This document shows, piece by piece, positions 28,139-36,482 of a DNA stretch of 64,000 nucleotides; the stretch's first letter is position 1; each line of letters begins with the position of its first letter. The stretch is from JAAOII01 sp965207705 (GTDB taxonomy: Bacteria > Pseudomonadota > Gammaproteobacteria > CBDBNL01 > JAAOII01). The stretch is taken from the NCBI GenBank assembly GCA_965207705.1, contig OZ242292.1, positions 1,798,001 to 1,862,000 of the forward strand, in the 5' to 3' direction. Below the pieces are notes generated by a model. That model did no database searches and was not told the DNA's origin. It saw nothing but the letters and a program-made list of their open reading frames with translations. The position numbers and the translations under genes were made by a program.

Positions 28139-29159
28139 TAATAATTTTGGTTACTAAGGGATGGCGTATTACGTCTTTTGAAGTTAGACGGCTTATACCT
28201 ATTCCTTTTATATCTTTTAACATGTCAATTACTTGAATCATTCCTGAGGGGATGCGACTCGGTAAATCAATTTGAGTTAAATCTCCTGTAATGATTGCTT
28301 TGGAATTATAACCCAATCGGGTTAGAAACATCTTCATTTGTTCGCGTGAAGTATTTTGTCCTTCATCTAAAATGACGATACAATTATCAAGAGTTCTCCC
28401 CCTCATATATGCAAGCGGATTGACTTCTATGATATTTTTTTCCATTAAATCGGTTGTTTCATCATAGCCCAAAGTAGCATATAGAGCATCATAAAGCGGA
28501 CGTAAATAAGGGTTAATTTTATCAATTAGGGTTCCTGGCAAAAATCCGAGTGTCTCGCCAGCTTCCACTGCGGGACGCACCAAACATATATGAGTTATGC
28601 TCTTTTGTTTTAATATTTGCACTGCGTAGGCAACGGCAAGATATGTTTTACCTGTTCCAGCTGGTCCTATTACAAACTGGATATCATTATCACGTAAAGA
28701 GCTAAGGTATTTCTTCTGATTGATGCCTTTGGGAGTAATTGTTTGTTTGGGGGTTATTATCGCAAGTTCTTGGTTGCGGTTGTTGCCTCCATCCTCCTGC
28801 GTGCCTTGATGTTGGGGATGCTGCTGGGGTTGCTGCTCTTTATCATCTGCGGCGACTAAGTCCTCTAAAGCGCTTTCCTGTAAGTTTATATGAACATCCT
28901 CTTTGGTTATGTAGTTGCCTTTCTCTGTCTCACTGTATAACTTTAATAGCAATTTTTCTGCTTGCTCGGATCTGGACTTGGCTCCAGATATCTGGAAAAG
29001 ATGTCCGCGATGGTTTATATCCACATCCAGCCGTTTTGCCAGTTGCTTGATGTTCTCATTATGGTAGCCGCATAAAGACGCTATTCTTTGAATATCTACT
29101 GGATATAATGAGACGTTCCTCTCAACTGGGGATAAATCTTGACTTTTAATTCTATTCAC
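28098..29159 (-). CDS. ybeZ: PhoH-like ATPase (YbeZ)
   Basis: 353 residues. A P-loop ATPase with Walker A GPAGTGKT at 165-172 and Walker B VILDEGQNTS. The helicase-like core is preceded by a KH-like N-terminal domain (HNENIKQLAKRLDVDINHRG). It works with YbeY in RNA metabolism. A Gln/His/Asn-rich low-complexity linker occupies residues about 107-130. It is the first gene of the five-gene minus-strand operon. Its start lies 26 bp inside the edge of the MITE-like element, whose left end carries a TATAAT facing this gene. Confidence 0.95.
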   Translation of the reverse strand: MNRIKSQDLSPVERNVSLYPVDIQRIASLCGYHNENIKQLAKRLDVDINHRGHLFQISGAKSRSEQAEKLLLKLYSETEKGNYITKEDVHINLQESALEDLVAADDKEQQPQQHPQHQGTQEDGGNNRNQELAIITPKQTITPKGINQKKYLSSLRDNDIQFVIGPAGTGKTYLAVAYAVQILKQKSITHICLVRPAVEAGETLGFLPGTLIDKINPYLRPLYDALYATLGYDETTDLMEKNIIEVNPLAYMRGRTLDNCIVILDEGQNTSREQMKMFLTRLGYNSKAIITGDLTQIDLPSRIPSGMIQVIDMLKDIKGIGISRLTSKDVIRHPLVTKIINAYEQFQNKTSPR

Positions 29160-29184
29160 TATCTAATTAAATGCATGTTTAGGG

Positions 29185-29381
29185 AATTATATACTACTTT
29201 CTGCAAAACAGCATAAATTCTTGCGAGCATACCGATGATGTGTCGTTAATTTAGACATCTTGCGGGCGGAGCGCAGCTCCGCCCCTACTTTCTGCAAAAC
29301 AGCATAAAATACATACGTTGCAAGAATTTATAAACTATATTTATATTTTAATAATTATTTTGCGGAAAGTAGTTTATAATT
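29185..29381. mobile_element. MITE-like inverted-repeat element (copy a)
   Basis: The ends form a 24-nt inverted repeat: 29185-29208 and 29358-29381 match at 22 of 24 positions (reverse-complement of AATTATATACTACTTTCTGC onward). Inside are a perfect 9-bp GC-rich hairpin (29264-29284) and two copies of TACTTTCTGCAAAACAGCAT (about 29197 and 29284). No coding capacity. Both ends carry an outward-facing TATAAT (minus 29186-29191 towards phoH; plus 29375-29380 towards the LytM gene). A related copy lies at 39110-39319. Confidence 0.7.
29264..29284. repeat. GC-rich palindrome, copy 1
   Basis: Arms GGGCGGAGC and GCTCCGCCC with a 3-nt loop, flanked by TGC on the left and CCTAC on the right. The same hairpin recurs inverted at 39233-39253 and, with compensating base changes, at 43144-43164. 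Confidence 0.9.
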
Positions 29382-29417
29382 AACAAATAATTTATAAAAG
29401 TTACCAAAGAGTATATT

Positions 29418-30386
29418 ATGCATAGAAAATCAACTATTATATTTAGTACATTAAATAGAACTCATGTAATGACCTTACATAAGGCATTTTTGTATTTATT
29501 GTCGGGGATGTTTGGAGTAATTATTCTATCTCTTATTGGAAGTTTTTACTTAGTTGGGTATCTTAACGAGAGAAAACTCCAAATTCAACAAGATTATACT
29601 GCGGTACAGAATCAATATTCTGTAGCAATGAATGCTAATAACGAATTAACCGAACAGGTATCTGATTTATCAGATGTAATTGTTCGTAAAGATAAGATTT
29701 TAGAATCATCGGACATTTTTGGCTATCTGTTGAAAAAGAAAAAAACTAATAATATTTTTGCGAGCAAAGAGTTAGTTGCTTTTAGCCAAACTAGAGGACC
29801 TACAGATGAAGGTCTAACTTATGCTTTGGACAAGGTATCAGAAAGTTTAAATATTATGTATGTCTTACCGAGTGGAACTCCTCTGCAAAAGGACTCTTAC
29901 TCTTATGTGAGTAGCTCGTATGGAGTTCGCAGGCATCCTATATACAATCAAGTCCAATTTCACCATGGTATAGATATGCCACTTATTACGGGGGACGGGG
30001 TGATAACTACTGCAGGAGGCACGGTTTCTTTCGCGGGACGGAGGATTGGTTATGGGAATAGCATAATTATAAGCCATAGATTTGGTTTTTCTACTATGTA
30101 TGCTCATCTACATGAAAACTTAGTTAAAAAAGGAGATATAGTTCAAAAAGGACAATTGATAGCGAAGGGAGGTAACACGGGAGTATCTACAGGACCACAC
30201 TTGCATTATGAAGTGCGGTATTTGGGACGCACAGTCAATCCATATTATTTTTATAATTGGAATTTGGCTAATTTTGAAGAAATTTTTTCTAATTATAAAA
30301 GTATAAAGTGGGAGCAAATAGTAACGGCAATAAAGAACGACATACAAAATCTGGCATTACAATCATCACCAGTGGAACAAAATTAA
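29418..30386 (+). CDS. M23 (LytM) peptidoglycan endopeptidase, membrane-anchored
   Basis: 322 residues. One membrane helix at about 24-48, a coiled-coil region at about 50-95 (QIQQDYTAVQNQYSVAMNAN), and a C-terminal LytM domain at about 160-290. The zinc ligands His182 and Asp186 (HHGIDM) and His261/His263 (GPHLHYE) are present, so it should be active against peptide cross-links in the periplasm. It is followed, with overlap, by two bactofilin genes. M23 peptidase next to bactofilin is the recurrent cell-shape pairing known from bacM/lmdC-type loci. A -10 box supplied by the adjoining MITE-like element lies 38 bp before the ATG. Confidence 0.93.
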   Translation: MHRKSTIIFSTLNRTHVMTLHKAFLYLLSGMFGVIILSLIGSFYLVGYLNERKLQIQQDYTAVQNQYSVAMNANNELTEQVSDLSDVIVRKDKILESSDIFGYLLKKKKTNNIFASKELVAFSQTRGPTDEGLTYALDKVSESLNIMYVLPSGTPLQKDSYSYVSSSYGVRRHPIYNQVQFHHGIDMPLITGDGVITTAGGTVSFAGRRIGYGNSIIISHRFGFSTMYAHLHENLVKKGDIVQKGQLIAKGGNTGVSTGPHLHYEVRYLGRTVNPYYFYNWNLANFEEIFSNYKSIKWEQIVTAIKNDIQNLALQSSPVEQN

Positions 30387-30655
30387 CTGGTAATATAAAT
30401 CTGGATGGCGTCCTGCATTTGGACGGACATCTGGAGGGAAATCTTACAAGCGATAGCGATGTATCCATTGGTAAGCAAGGGTTTGTTCGGGGGAATATAA
30501 CTGCAGATAAAGTGTACGTAAATGGCAGAGTAGAAGGGGATATTATTTCTAAATCTTGTGATTTATTAGCAGGCGGAACTGTATTGGGTAAGGTTAAGTG
30601 CAATAGCTTAGCAATTCAAGCTACGGGAAGTTTGCATGGAGAATCAGATATTTAG
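30308..30655 (+). CDS. Bactofilin (first copy)
   Basis: 115 residues, DUF583/bactofilin family: a short polar N-terminus and then a right-handed beta-helix of about 90 residues (TKLTGNINLDGVLHLDGHLE, then GFVRGNITADKVYVNGRVEG). Bactofilins polymerise into membrane-associated filaments that place peptidoglycan enzymes. The frame opens with GTG at 30308, inside the 3' end of the LytM gene, a 79-bp overlap. The conserved core itself begins before the LytM stop at 30386, so a real overlap is unavoidable. Confidence 0.9.
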   Translation: MGANSNGNKERHTKSGITIITSGTKLTGNINLDGVLHLDGHLEGNLTSDSDVSIGKQGFVRGNITADKVYVNGRVEGDIISKSCDLLAGGTVLGKVKCNSLAIQATGSLHGESDI

Positions 30656-30746
30656 ATATTGAGTACTTATTGAATATTTACTGAATATTAAATAGGAGAA
30701 CGGATTAATTCCAGTAATTAAAGAGACATATATAAAGATATTACAA

Positions 30747-31220
30747 ATGTTTAGCAGTAACAATGGCGCGGGCGCAAATGCTCCTGGCAACAAGAAATAT
30801 GATACATCTATAGATGTATCATTAAAATGTAACGGTGATTTAAAATTTACCGGCAAAATGTATTTTGATGGCAAATTAAAAGGCAATATAAGTTCGGATA
30901 AAAATAAAAATAAAAGCGATGTTTTGGTTATCGGACCTAATGCCAAGATTACTGGAAACCTAAATGCCCCTGATATAACAATTATGGGGATAGTGGAAGG
31001 CGCTATTTATTCTGAAGGGGTAATTATACTTATGCCAGGTTCGGTCGTTCGCGGTGATCTTCATTACAAGGATATGGATATGCGTCATGGAGCATCAGTG
31101 AACGGACGCTTTCATCATGCGGAAGCAAAATCTCAGATAGCTTCATCTTCAAGTTCAACTTCAAATTCATCTTCAACTTCATCTTCAACTTCAGCCGCTG
31201 CTTCCAAAGAGGAAAAGTAA
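30747..31220 (+). CDS. Bactofilin (second copy, Ser/Thr-rich tail)
   Basis: 157 residues. The beta-helix core (SLKCNGDLKFTGKMYFDGKL, then ITGNLNAPDITIMGIVEGAI) resembles the first copy but is diverged. The C-terminal 25 residues are nearly all Ser/Thr (SSSSSTSNSSS). Two adjacent bactofilins could form mixed filaments. The stop is 6 bp before the next gene, so it is co-transcribed with the channel gene that follows. Confidence 0.9.
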   Translation: MFSSNNGAGANAPGNKKYDTSIDVSLKCNGDLKFTGKMYFDGKLKGNISSDKNKNKSDVLVIGPNAKITGNLNAPDITIMGIVEGAIYSEGVIILMPGSVVRGDLHYKDMDMRHGASVNGRFHHAEAKSQIASSSSSTSNSSSTSSSTSAAASKEEK

Positions 31221-31226
31221 CCCGAT

Positions 31227-32354
31227 ATGAAAAAAGAAACATCGGTACAGATACGACAAAACTTGTCCCAAAATTTATCTATGGGGATTTCACCTAAGCT
31301 TTATAACCCTATTTGGTTATTTAATTTATTTTTTCTTACTATAAGTTTAAGCGCTATAACGCGTCAATTTGGATGGACTTTCATGCCTGGTCTTATAGCT
31401 GGTATTTTAGTATCTGGAGGTTTGTACTACCTTCAAAGAAGTCGTGGTGAAGCAGTTTCATTTATGTATTCACTTAAAGTGAATATTGTGGTTCTTTTTA
31501 TTGGCATTTTAACAGCAGTATTTTTCTTATGGAATAATCTTCTGATAGGTGAAGGATTAAATATAGTAGAGCATACAGTTATTCTCTTCTTTTTGCTTGG
31601 GCTTAGTTCTATTGGAATTCTGCTGAGGATAATAACTTCCTCTTATGGCGCAACCTCTACAGTGGAAGAGCGAATTAAGGAAATAATGGGCGGTCCTTCT
31701 TTATTGTTAAGCTTTTGCGTGGCTGCGATTATTGCTTGTTTGACAATGCTAATCTTTCATACCCTGGACCAAAATGGTTTGTTAGGTTTCTTAAAAGTCA
31801 AATTTTTACAACGCGGCATTATACCGCCCTTATGTTTGGTTTTATTTTATTGGGAAAGTATTTTATTATTGGGGAAATATCAATTGAGTATTAATAATAT
31901 AACTATGAAAAATATTCTTAATAATAAGAAATCAAAAACCAAGCACTCTCCTCTGATGACTGCTTGGCATGATTATAGCAAGTCGTATGCTTCTGCTAAG
32001 AAAACCTCAGCAGAGGCGGTAGCTAAAAGATTTGTAGATATTGCCTGGCAGGCAAATGAGACATTTTATTTTTTCCCGCGCTATATTAACTGGGCAATTC
32101 CTATACTTGGTTTTATTGGTACAGTGCTTGGTATTTCCCTTGCAGCAAGTGAGATAGGAAACATAGTTGAGTCGTCAAACCTAAATATAGGCGATAGCAT
32201 TAATTCCGCTATGGAGCCCTTGGGAATTGCTTTTGATACTACGTTAATTGCCTTATCTCTGAGCGTATTCTTAGCGTTTATTTACACGGTTTTACAAAGG
32301 TGGGAAGAGCAGAAATTTTTATTTATTGAAGAATATATCACTCATAATAAATAG
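31227..32354 (+). CDS. TolQ/ExbB/MotA-like proton channel subunit
   Basis: 375 residues with roughly eight hydrophobic segments. The C-terminal part (about 285-365) has the MotA/TolQ/ExbB signature: NWAIPILGFIGTVLGISLA followed by SAMEPLGIAFDTTLIALSLS, the two pore helices of the family. The N-terminal 220 residues add several extra helices, unlike TolQ or ExbB (about 230 residues in total). Such proteins form the proton-conducting ring around ExbD/TolR/MotB-type partners. The next two genes provide candidates for those partners. The exact subfamily (TolQ, AglR, GldL-like, ZorA-like) is not decided. Confidence 0.85.
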   Translation: MKKETSVQIRQNLSQNLSMGISPKLYNPIWLFNLFFLTISLSAITRQFGWTFMPGLIAGILVSGGLYYLQRSRGEAVSFMYSLKVNIVVLFIGILTAVFFLWNNLLIGEGLNIVEHTVILFFLLGLSSIGILLRIITSSYGATSTVEERIKEIMGGPSLLLSFCVAAIIACLTMLIFHTLDQNGLLGFLKVKFLQRGIIPPLCLVLFYWESILLLGKYQLSINNITMKNILNNKKSKTKHSPLMTAWHDYSKSYASAKKTSAEAVAKRFVDIAWQANETFYFFPRYINWAIPILGFIGTVLGISLAASEIGNIVESSNLNIGDSINSAMEPLGIAFDTTLIALSLSVFLAFIYTVLQRWEEQKFLFIEEYITHNK

Positions 32355-32381
32355 TAGAACTTTTGAACTAAAAAATATAGG

Positions 32382-32897
32382 ATGCGCCGTTTTAAAAAAA
32401 CTTCGTTACTAGGCGGCAATACCCCGATGGTGGAAATTTTTGGCGCTGCTTTTGCATTGCTGCTTATTTTATTTCTACTTATCAATCTGTTTGCCGAAGC
32501 GCAACTAAGAGCCCAAGTTGAAAATAGCATTGAAGAAAGTGTTTATAAGATTAATTGGGAACAGGGAGCCGAAGGGTACATAGTATTAGCTTTTTCAGAC
32601 CGTTTGCAGATAATTGAAAATAAAGAAGTTAGTGATTACTCCGAACTCAAAGAATCTTGTGGTAATAGTAATTTTGCCCGCTATGCTAAGAGTGTCTATG
32701 ATAAGGAAAAAACCCAGATAATATTTGCCATAACTGAAGGCGGGGTTGGGACAATGAAAGCAGCGCGGGATTGCTTAATGAGGATGTGGCCGAATCGTAG
32801 AATTTCAATTGGCTGGATAGTAGCAAACAATGATTTTCTTCAAGCAGTTAGGTTGCAAGATTTGCCTTCGCGTATTCAGAGAAGTTTAGACAATTAG
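32382..32897 (+). CDS. Small membrane protein with ExbD/TolR-like charged helix (E18)
   Basis: 171 residues, one N-terminal membrane helix. The sequence TPMVEIFGAAFALLLILFLL resembles the ExbD/TolR pattern P-x-V-D-hydrophobic, with Glu18 in the place of the proton-carrying Asp. The rest is a periplasmic domain without a recognised family (YIVLAFSDRLQIIENKEV and ISIGWIVANNDF). It directly follows the TolQ-like gene, so a stator partnership is inferred. No peptidoglycan-binding OmpA motif is seen. Confidence 0.7.
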   Translation: MRRFKKTSLLGGNTPMVEIFGAAFALLLILFLLINLFAEAQLRAQVENSIEESVYKINWEQGAEGYIVLAFSDRLQIIENKEVSDYSELKESCGNSNFARYAKSVYDKEKTQIIFAITEGGVGTMKAARDCLMRMWPNRRISIGWIVANNDFLQAVRLQDLPSRIQRSLDN

Positions 32898-32940
32898 TTT
32901 AATAATTTTTAAATAATTAATGTATAGATAAGAATAGGCG

Positions 32941-34797
32941 ATGGAAGATAATAGAAAACTCAGAGGTGAAAAAAGCAAACAAAATTTAATAGTGGATTTT
33001 GGCGGAGTTGCGCTAGCTGATGTTCTTGCTAATGGAGTTGTTATTCTTTTAATTGTCATAATAATTACCCTAAGCTTGACAAAACAGAAAACCGAGCAAG
33101 AAATAGAACAAAGCGCCGAAATAAGCGCAATATTAGCAAGGGATATCGCAAGTAGTTTAGTATTTAATGATTTACCAAGCAGCCCTCCAGCTATCCTGCA
33201 TAACTACAATTGTCAAAGACGCACAGGACCATGGCGCAATGAATATGAGAGACATGATTGTTTGCCTTGGCTTTATCCGATTATTGAATTGCATGATGAT
33301 TATGTTAGAGAGTTAAATTCTAATCGCATATTTAGAAGAGGAGAACTATTGCAAGAAGATAATGCGCTGGATGTTTATTTGCGTTTGCTTAATCCCTTAG
33401 CTAAGACGCGGGTTAGAGTGGACATATATAGTTTGGATTTATACTACTTAGCTCTGTCAATTATGAAAGAAAATGGAGCGCGTCCAAGTCATTGGCATTT
33501 TATAGGAGAAGGTGAGATTCCGCCACAAGGAGGCATAGCTCATCAAAATCATCAAGGTGATGGAGAATCGGAGTTGTTTAATTCATCTGCCCAAGGAGAA
33601 AGTGATGAGGAAGGAGATGAGGAAGGTGAGGGAACTAATGAGGATGGTGAAAATACTGAGGAAGCGGCGAATGCTGATGAGCAAGGGGAGGGGGAGGAAG
33701 AAGGGGATAGCGAGAGAGCAGGCGTGGAGGTGCCTGATGATGTTTCGCTTCGCTCACCAGATAGAATTGAAGAGCTTTTGCCACCCGGTGAAGGATTATC
33801 CCGCGGCGGCAGACAGCAACAAGAGGAAAGGGAGTCATTAGAGCAATTAGGCGGGAGTGAGGGTGAGGAACAGAGCTATGGAGATTCTTTAGCGGAAGCG
33901 CTCGCCGAGGCTATTATTGATGAAAGAGGTGGAGGAAGTTCTGAGTTTGGCAAGCCCTCATCATTAAGTATTCGTTTTCCTTCTGCAGGACAGCAATCCA
34001 GTTCTGAGGAGGGGCAGGAAGTCCAATCACTTTTTGAATTTCCAGTGGGTTCGTCTAACTTTCAAAATGGTAAACCAGTTGATTATCATATATTTATGAT
34101 AATTTTTCTTATGGAGTATTTGAAGAAAGTTGATGAAGTTGGTTTTGATAGAGTTAACTTACAAGATGCCTTAGGGCAGTTTTTATCTGGCGCCGTTGCT
34201 ATAGAAGATCATCCTTTATTGCCGCTTGCTAATAAACTCAAAGATAATATGAGGATTGCTTTTGCAACGTACAAGCAATCTCTGATTAATGTGGAGCATA
34301 ATAGATGCGCCAATTGTATAAGCAAAGCGTTAATATCTGCTAATACTCCTCTTGAGTCAATGCAATTAAATACAATTAATACTGAGGCGTACCCCGAACA
34401 GGCAAACATAGTTAACCTTAGATTGCGTTTATTTCCATATCCTGACCAGGGCGAAGAAACTGAGATTCTTACAGGAGATACTATTTTACTTCATCCGCAG
34501 GTTTTGCAACAAAAGCGCGAGGGTTGGTATCCTGCAGTTATTGCCGACCCTAACATTGAAGATATAGTAGTTGGTTATGTTTATGGAAGCAACGATGGGG
34601 ATAATTTTTATGTTGAAGGGGATGTCAATTCTTTACGTCTTGATAGTCAGTCGTTGTTTAGCGTGCTGCCGAACTTCCCTTTAAGAAGAGAAACAATTTT
34701 AGGGTTTCTTTATGGCGGATTGGCGCTGCTTATTATAGCGGTGTTCTTTTATCTAATTGGCAGTAGTGTGAGAAGAAGGTCATCCAGTAATGCTTAG
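32941..34797 (+). CDS. Membrane protein with ExbD/TolR-like helix (D27) and acidic linker
   Basis: 618 residues. The N-terminal helix ALADVLANGVVILLIVIIIT puts Asp27 at the start of the membrane segment, as in ExbD/TolR/MotB. Residues about 195-265 are a highly acidic Glu/Gly/Asp stretch. The central region (about 370-460) has no recognised family. Residues about 480-570 may form a small beta domain (LRLFPYPDQGEETEILTGDT). A second membrane helix close to the C-terminus (TILGFLYGGLALLIIAVFFY) is followed by a short Arg/Ser tail. It is the second possible partner of the TolQ-like channel. Function is otherwise unknown. Confidence 0.7.
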   Translation: MEDNRKLRGEKSKQNLIVDFGGVALADVLANGVVILLIVIIITLSLTKQKTEQEIEQSAEISAILARDIASSLVFNDLPSSPPAILHNYNCQRRTGPWRNEYERHDCLPWLYPIIELHDDYVRELNSNRIFRRGELLQEDNALDVYLRLLNPLAKTRVRVDIYSLDLYYLALSIMKENGARPSHWHFIGEGEIPPQGGIAHQNHQGDGESELFNSSAQGESDEEGDEEGEGTNEDGENTEEAANADEQGEGEEEGDSERAGVEVPDDVSLRSPDRIEELLPPGEGLSRGGRQQQEERESLEQLGGSEGEEQSYGDSLAEALAEAIIDERGGGSSEFGKPSSLSIRFPSAGQQSSSEEGQEVQSLFEFPVGSSNFQNGKPVDYHIFMIIFLMEYLKKVDEVGFDRVNLQDALGQFLSGAVAIEDHPLLPLANKLKDNMRIAFATYKQSLINVEHNRCANCISKALISANTPLESMQLNTINTEAYPEQANIVNLRLRLFPYPDQGEETEILTGDTILLHPQVLQQKREGWYPAVIADPNIEDIVVGYVYGSNDGDNFYVEGDVNSLRLDSQSLFSVLPNFPLRRETILGFLYGGLALLIIAVFFYLIGSSVRRRSSSNA

Positions 34798-34819
34798 GAA
34801 TGCTACGTAATGCTAATTA

Positions 34820-36457
34820 ATGAATAAGCTGCGTCAAATTCTTGGCAAAGTATTGCGAACAGGCGCAATTTATGCGCTAATTTTTATTCCAGTTGCGGCA
34901 GTTGCGATATACCTGCTGGAATTGCGCGTTCAAGCGCGCTTCATCCCTCGTGTTGCAGTTAATGTGCAAGCTCCATCATTCGCTTTAAGTGGTCTTGACC
35001 AAGCAGTCGCTACAAATGCCGCTTATTTATGGCGTAGTCATTCATTGCGCGAGCAAATTAGCGCCAAACATGGTTACAGCTCCCTTCAGGGTTTTTATAT
35101 TGATAAGTACGAGGTATCTCAACGTAACTATCGTAAATTTTTGGGGTGGCTCGCTTTGCAAAGCGATAAAAGATTTGCTTTTGCTAATGATTTGGAACCG
35201 TTAGATTATACCTATATTAATCCTTATGCGAATCATAAGATACTCGGGCGTTTGGATATTCCAATTGCTGGAGCAAGTTTTTATGAAGCTTATGCTTATT
35301 GTCAAGCAGCCGGCGGTAACTTACCTAACATAGAGCAATGGATGGCGGCAGCTACTGGCACAGAGGGGCGTTCTTACCCTTGGGGAGAAAAATTTATAGG
35401 AACCCCTTGGCGATATAATGATCCTATTCTTAACTTGGCAGCTTCTGAGAAAAATCGCATAAAAAATGCCACGCCGCAGGGTGTTTTTGATATGGGCAAT
35501 GGCTTATCAGAATGGACAATTAATATGACTGAGGATGGACGCTCTATTCAAAAAGGTGGCAATAATTATAATCGTCCTTTTATGCTGCAATCACTAAACT
35601 TTATTGAAAGGCCTGCCCCTTTAGATTTTCGTTCAAAGTATAGTGGTTTTCGTTGCGTTTATACTTCTGGTAAATCTAATAATGTCAAGAATTCCGTTCA
35701 TTTCCAACTTCCATGGGAAGGCACAACAGAAGTAGTTTCTATTAGTGGCGGAACCTATCCATTGGGGATAAACAAGAATTCTTATGCGCCTAAGCTCATG
35801 GAATATATTGAGAACTCTAACCCCCGCGTCCTGCAATCCTTTTTAGCAGTATCTTCGCGTGAAGGTCGTCCTGCGCTTAGTTTTAGCAAGTATGAGATTA
35901 GTCGTAGAGAGTATCGTAATTTCTTGCGCGACCCTTTGACGCGCTTGGGCTTTTATGCCAACGGTAAAGAACCACGTTTTCATTCTTATGTTCCCGCCTC
36001 TTGGCGCGAGCAGCGCAAGCAACTTGACCTGCCAGTGGTGGGGGTGGATTGGTGGAGCGCTTATGCGTTTACTAAGTGGGCAGGTGGAAGATTACCCACA
36101 GAAGAAGAATGGCTGCAGGTTTTCTCTGATGGCAAGATAACTCCTTATATATGGGGGGATAAATATGTTAGCAAATTCTCTCATACAAGAGACGTGTCTG
36201 CCGATTTCTTCCCAGATAGTCCAGTTGAGGTTACGACGCAAACTAACGACACTACCTCTAATGGGTTAGTTGCTATGGCAGGCAATGTATCTGAATGGAC
36301 TAGTTCGGTTGAACCCTATAATAATGGAGTTAATATAATAGTTAAAGGTGGAAATTATAGGTTACCTGGACGAATTGCTGCTCATTACTCTTATAATGCA
36401 AGAGTGCCCCCTAATCACAAATCTGATGCTATAGGAATACGCGTTGTATTTGACTAA
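34820..36457 (+). CDS. Membrane-anchored protein with two FGE-sulfatase (SUMF1-like) domains
   Basis: 545 residues. A membrane helix at about 15-38 is followed by two tandem C-type-lectin-like FGE-sulfatase domains. The first spans about 85-285 (GFYIDKYEVSQRNYRKFL, GNLPNIEQWMAAATG, WGEKF, GNGLSEWTINM, GFRCVYTSG). The second spans about 305-545 (FSKYEISRREYRNF, GGRLPTEEEWLQVF, AGNVSEWTSS, VKGGNYRLPG). Domains of this family include formylglycine-generating enzymes but also non-enzymatic parts such as GldK/GldJ of the Bacteroidetes gliding/T9SS motor. No sulfatase gene is nearby, so a structural role is likelier. It sits in the TolQ-like cluster. Confidence 0.85.
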   Translation: MNKLRQILGKVLRTGAIYALIFIPVAAVAIYLLELRVQARFIPRVAVNVQAPSFALSGLDQAVATNAAYLWRSHSLREQISAKHGYSSLQGFYIDKYEVSQRNYRKFLGWLALQSDKRFAFANDLEPLDYTYINPYANHKILGRLDIPIAGASFYEAYAYCQAAGGNLPNIEQWMAAATGTEGRSYPWGEKFIGTPWRYNDPILNLAASEKNRIKNATPQGVFDMGNGLSEWTINMTEDGRSIQKGGNNYNRPFMLQSLNFIERPAPLDFRSKYSGFRCVYTSGKSNNVKNSVHFQLPWEGTTEVVSISGGTYPLGINKNSYAPKLMEYIENSNPRVLQSFLAVSSREGRPALSFSKYEISRREYRNFLRDPLTRLGFYANGKEPRFHSYVPASWREQRKQLDLPVVGVDWWSAYAFTKWAGGRLPTEEEWLQVFSDGKITPYIWGDKYVSKFSHTRDVSADFFPDSPVEVTTQTNDTTSNGLVAMAGNVSEWTSSVEPYNNGVNIIVKGGNYRLPGRIAAHYSYNARVPPNHKSDAIGIRVVFD

Positions 36458-36482
36458 GTAATGCCAGAATAATGCCAGAATA

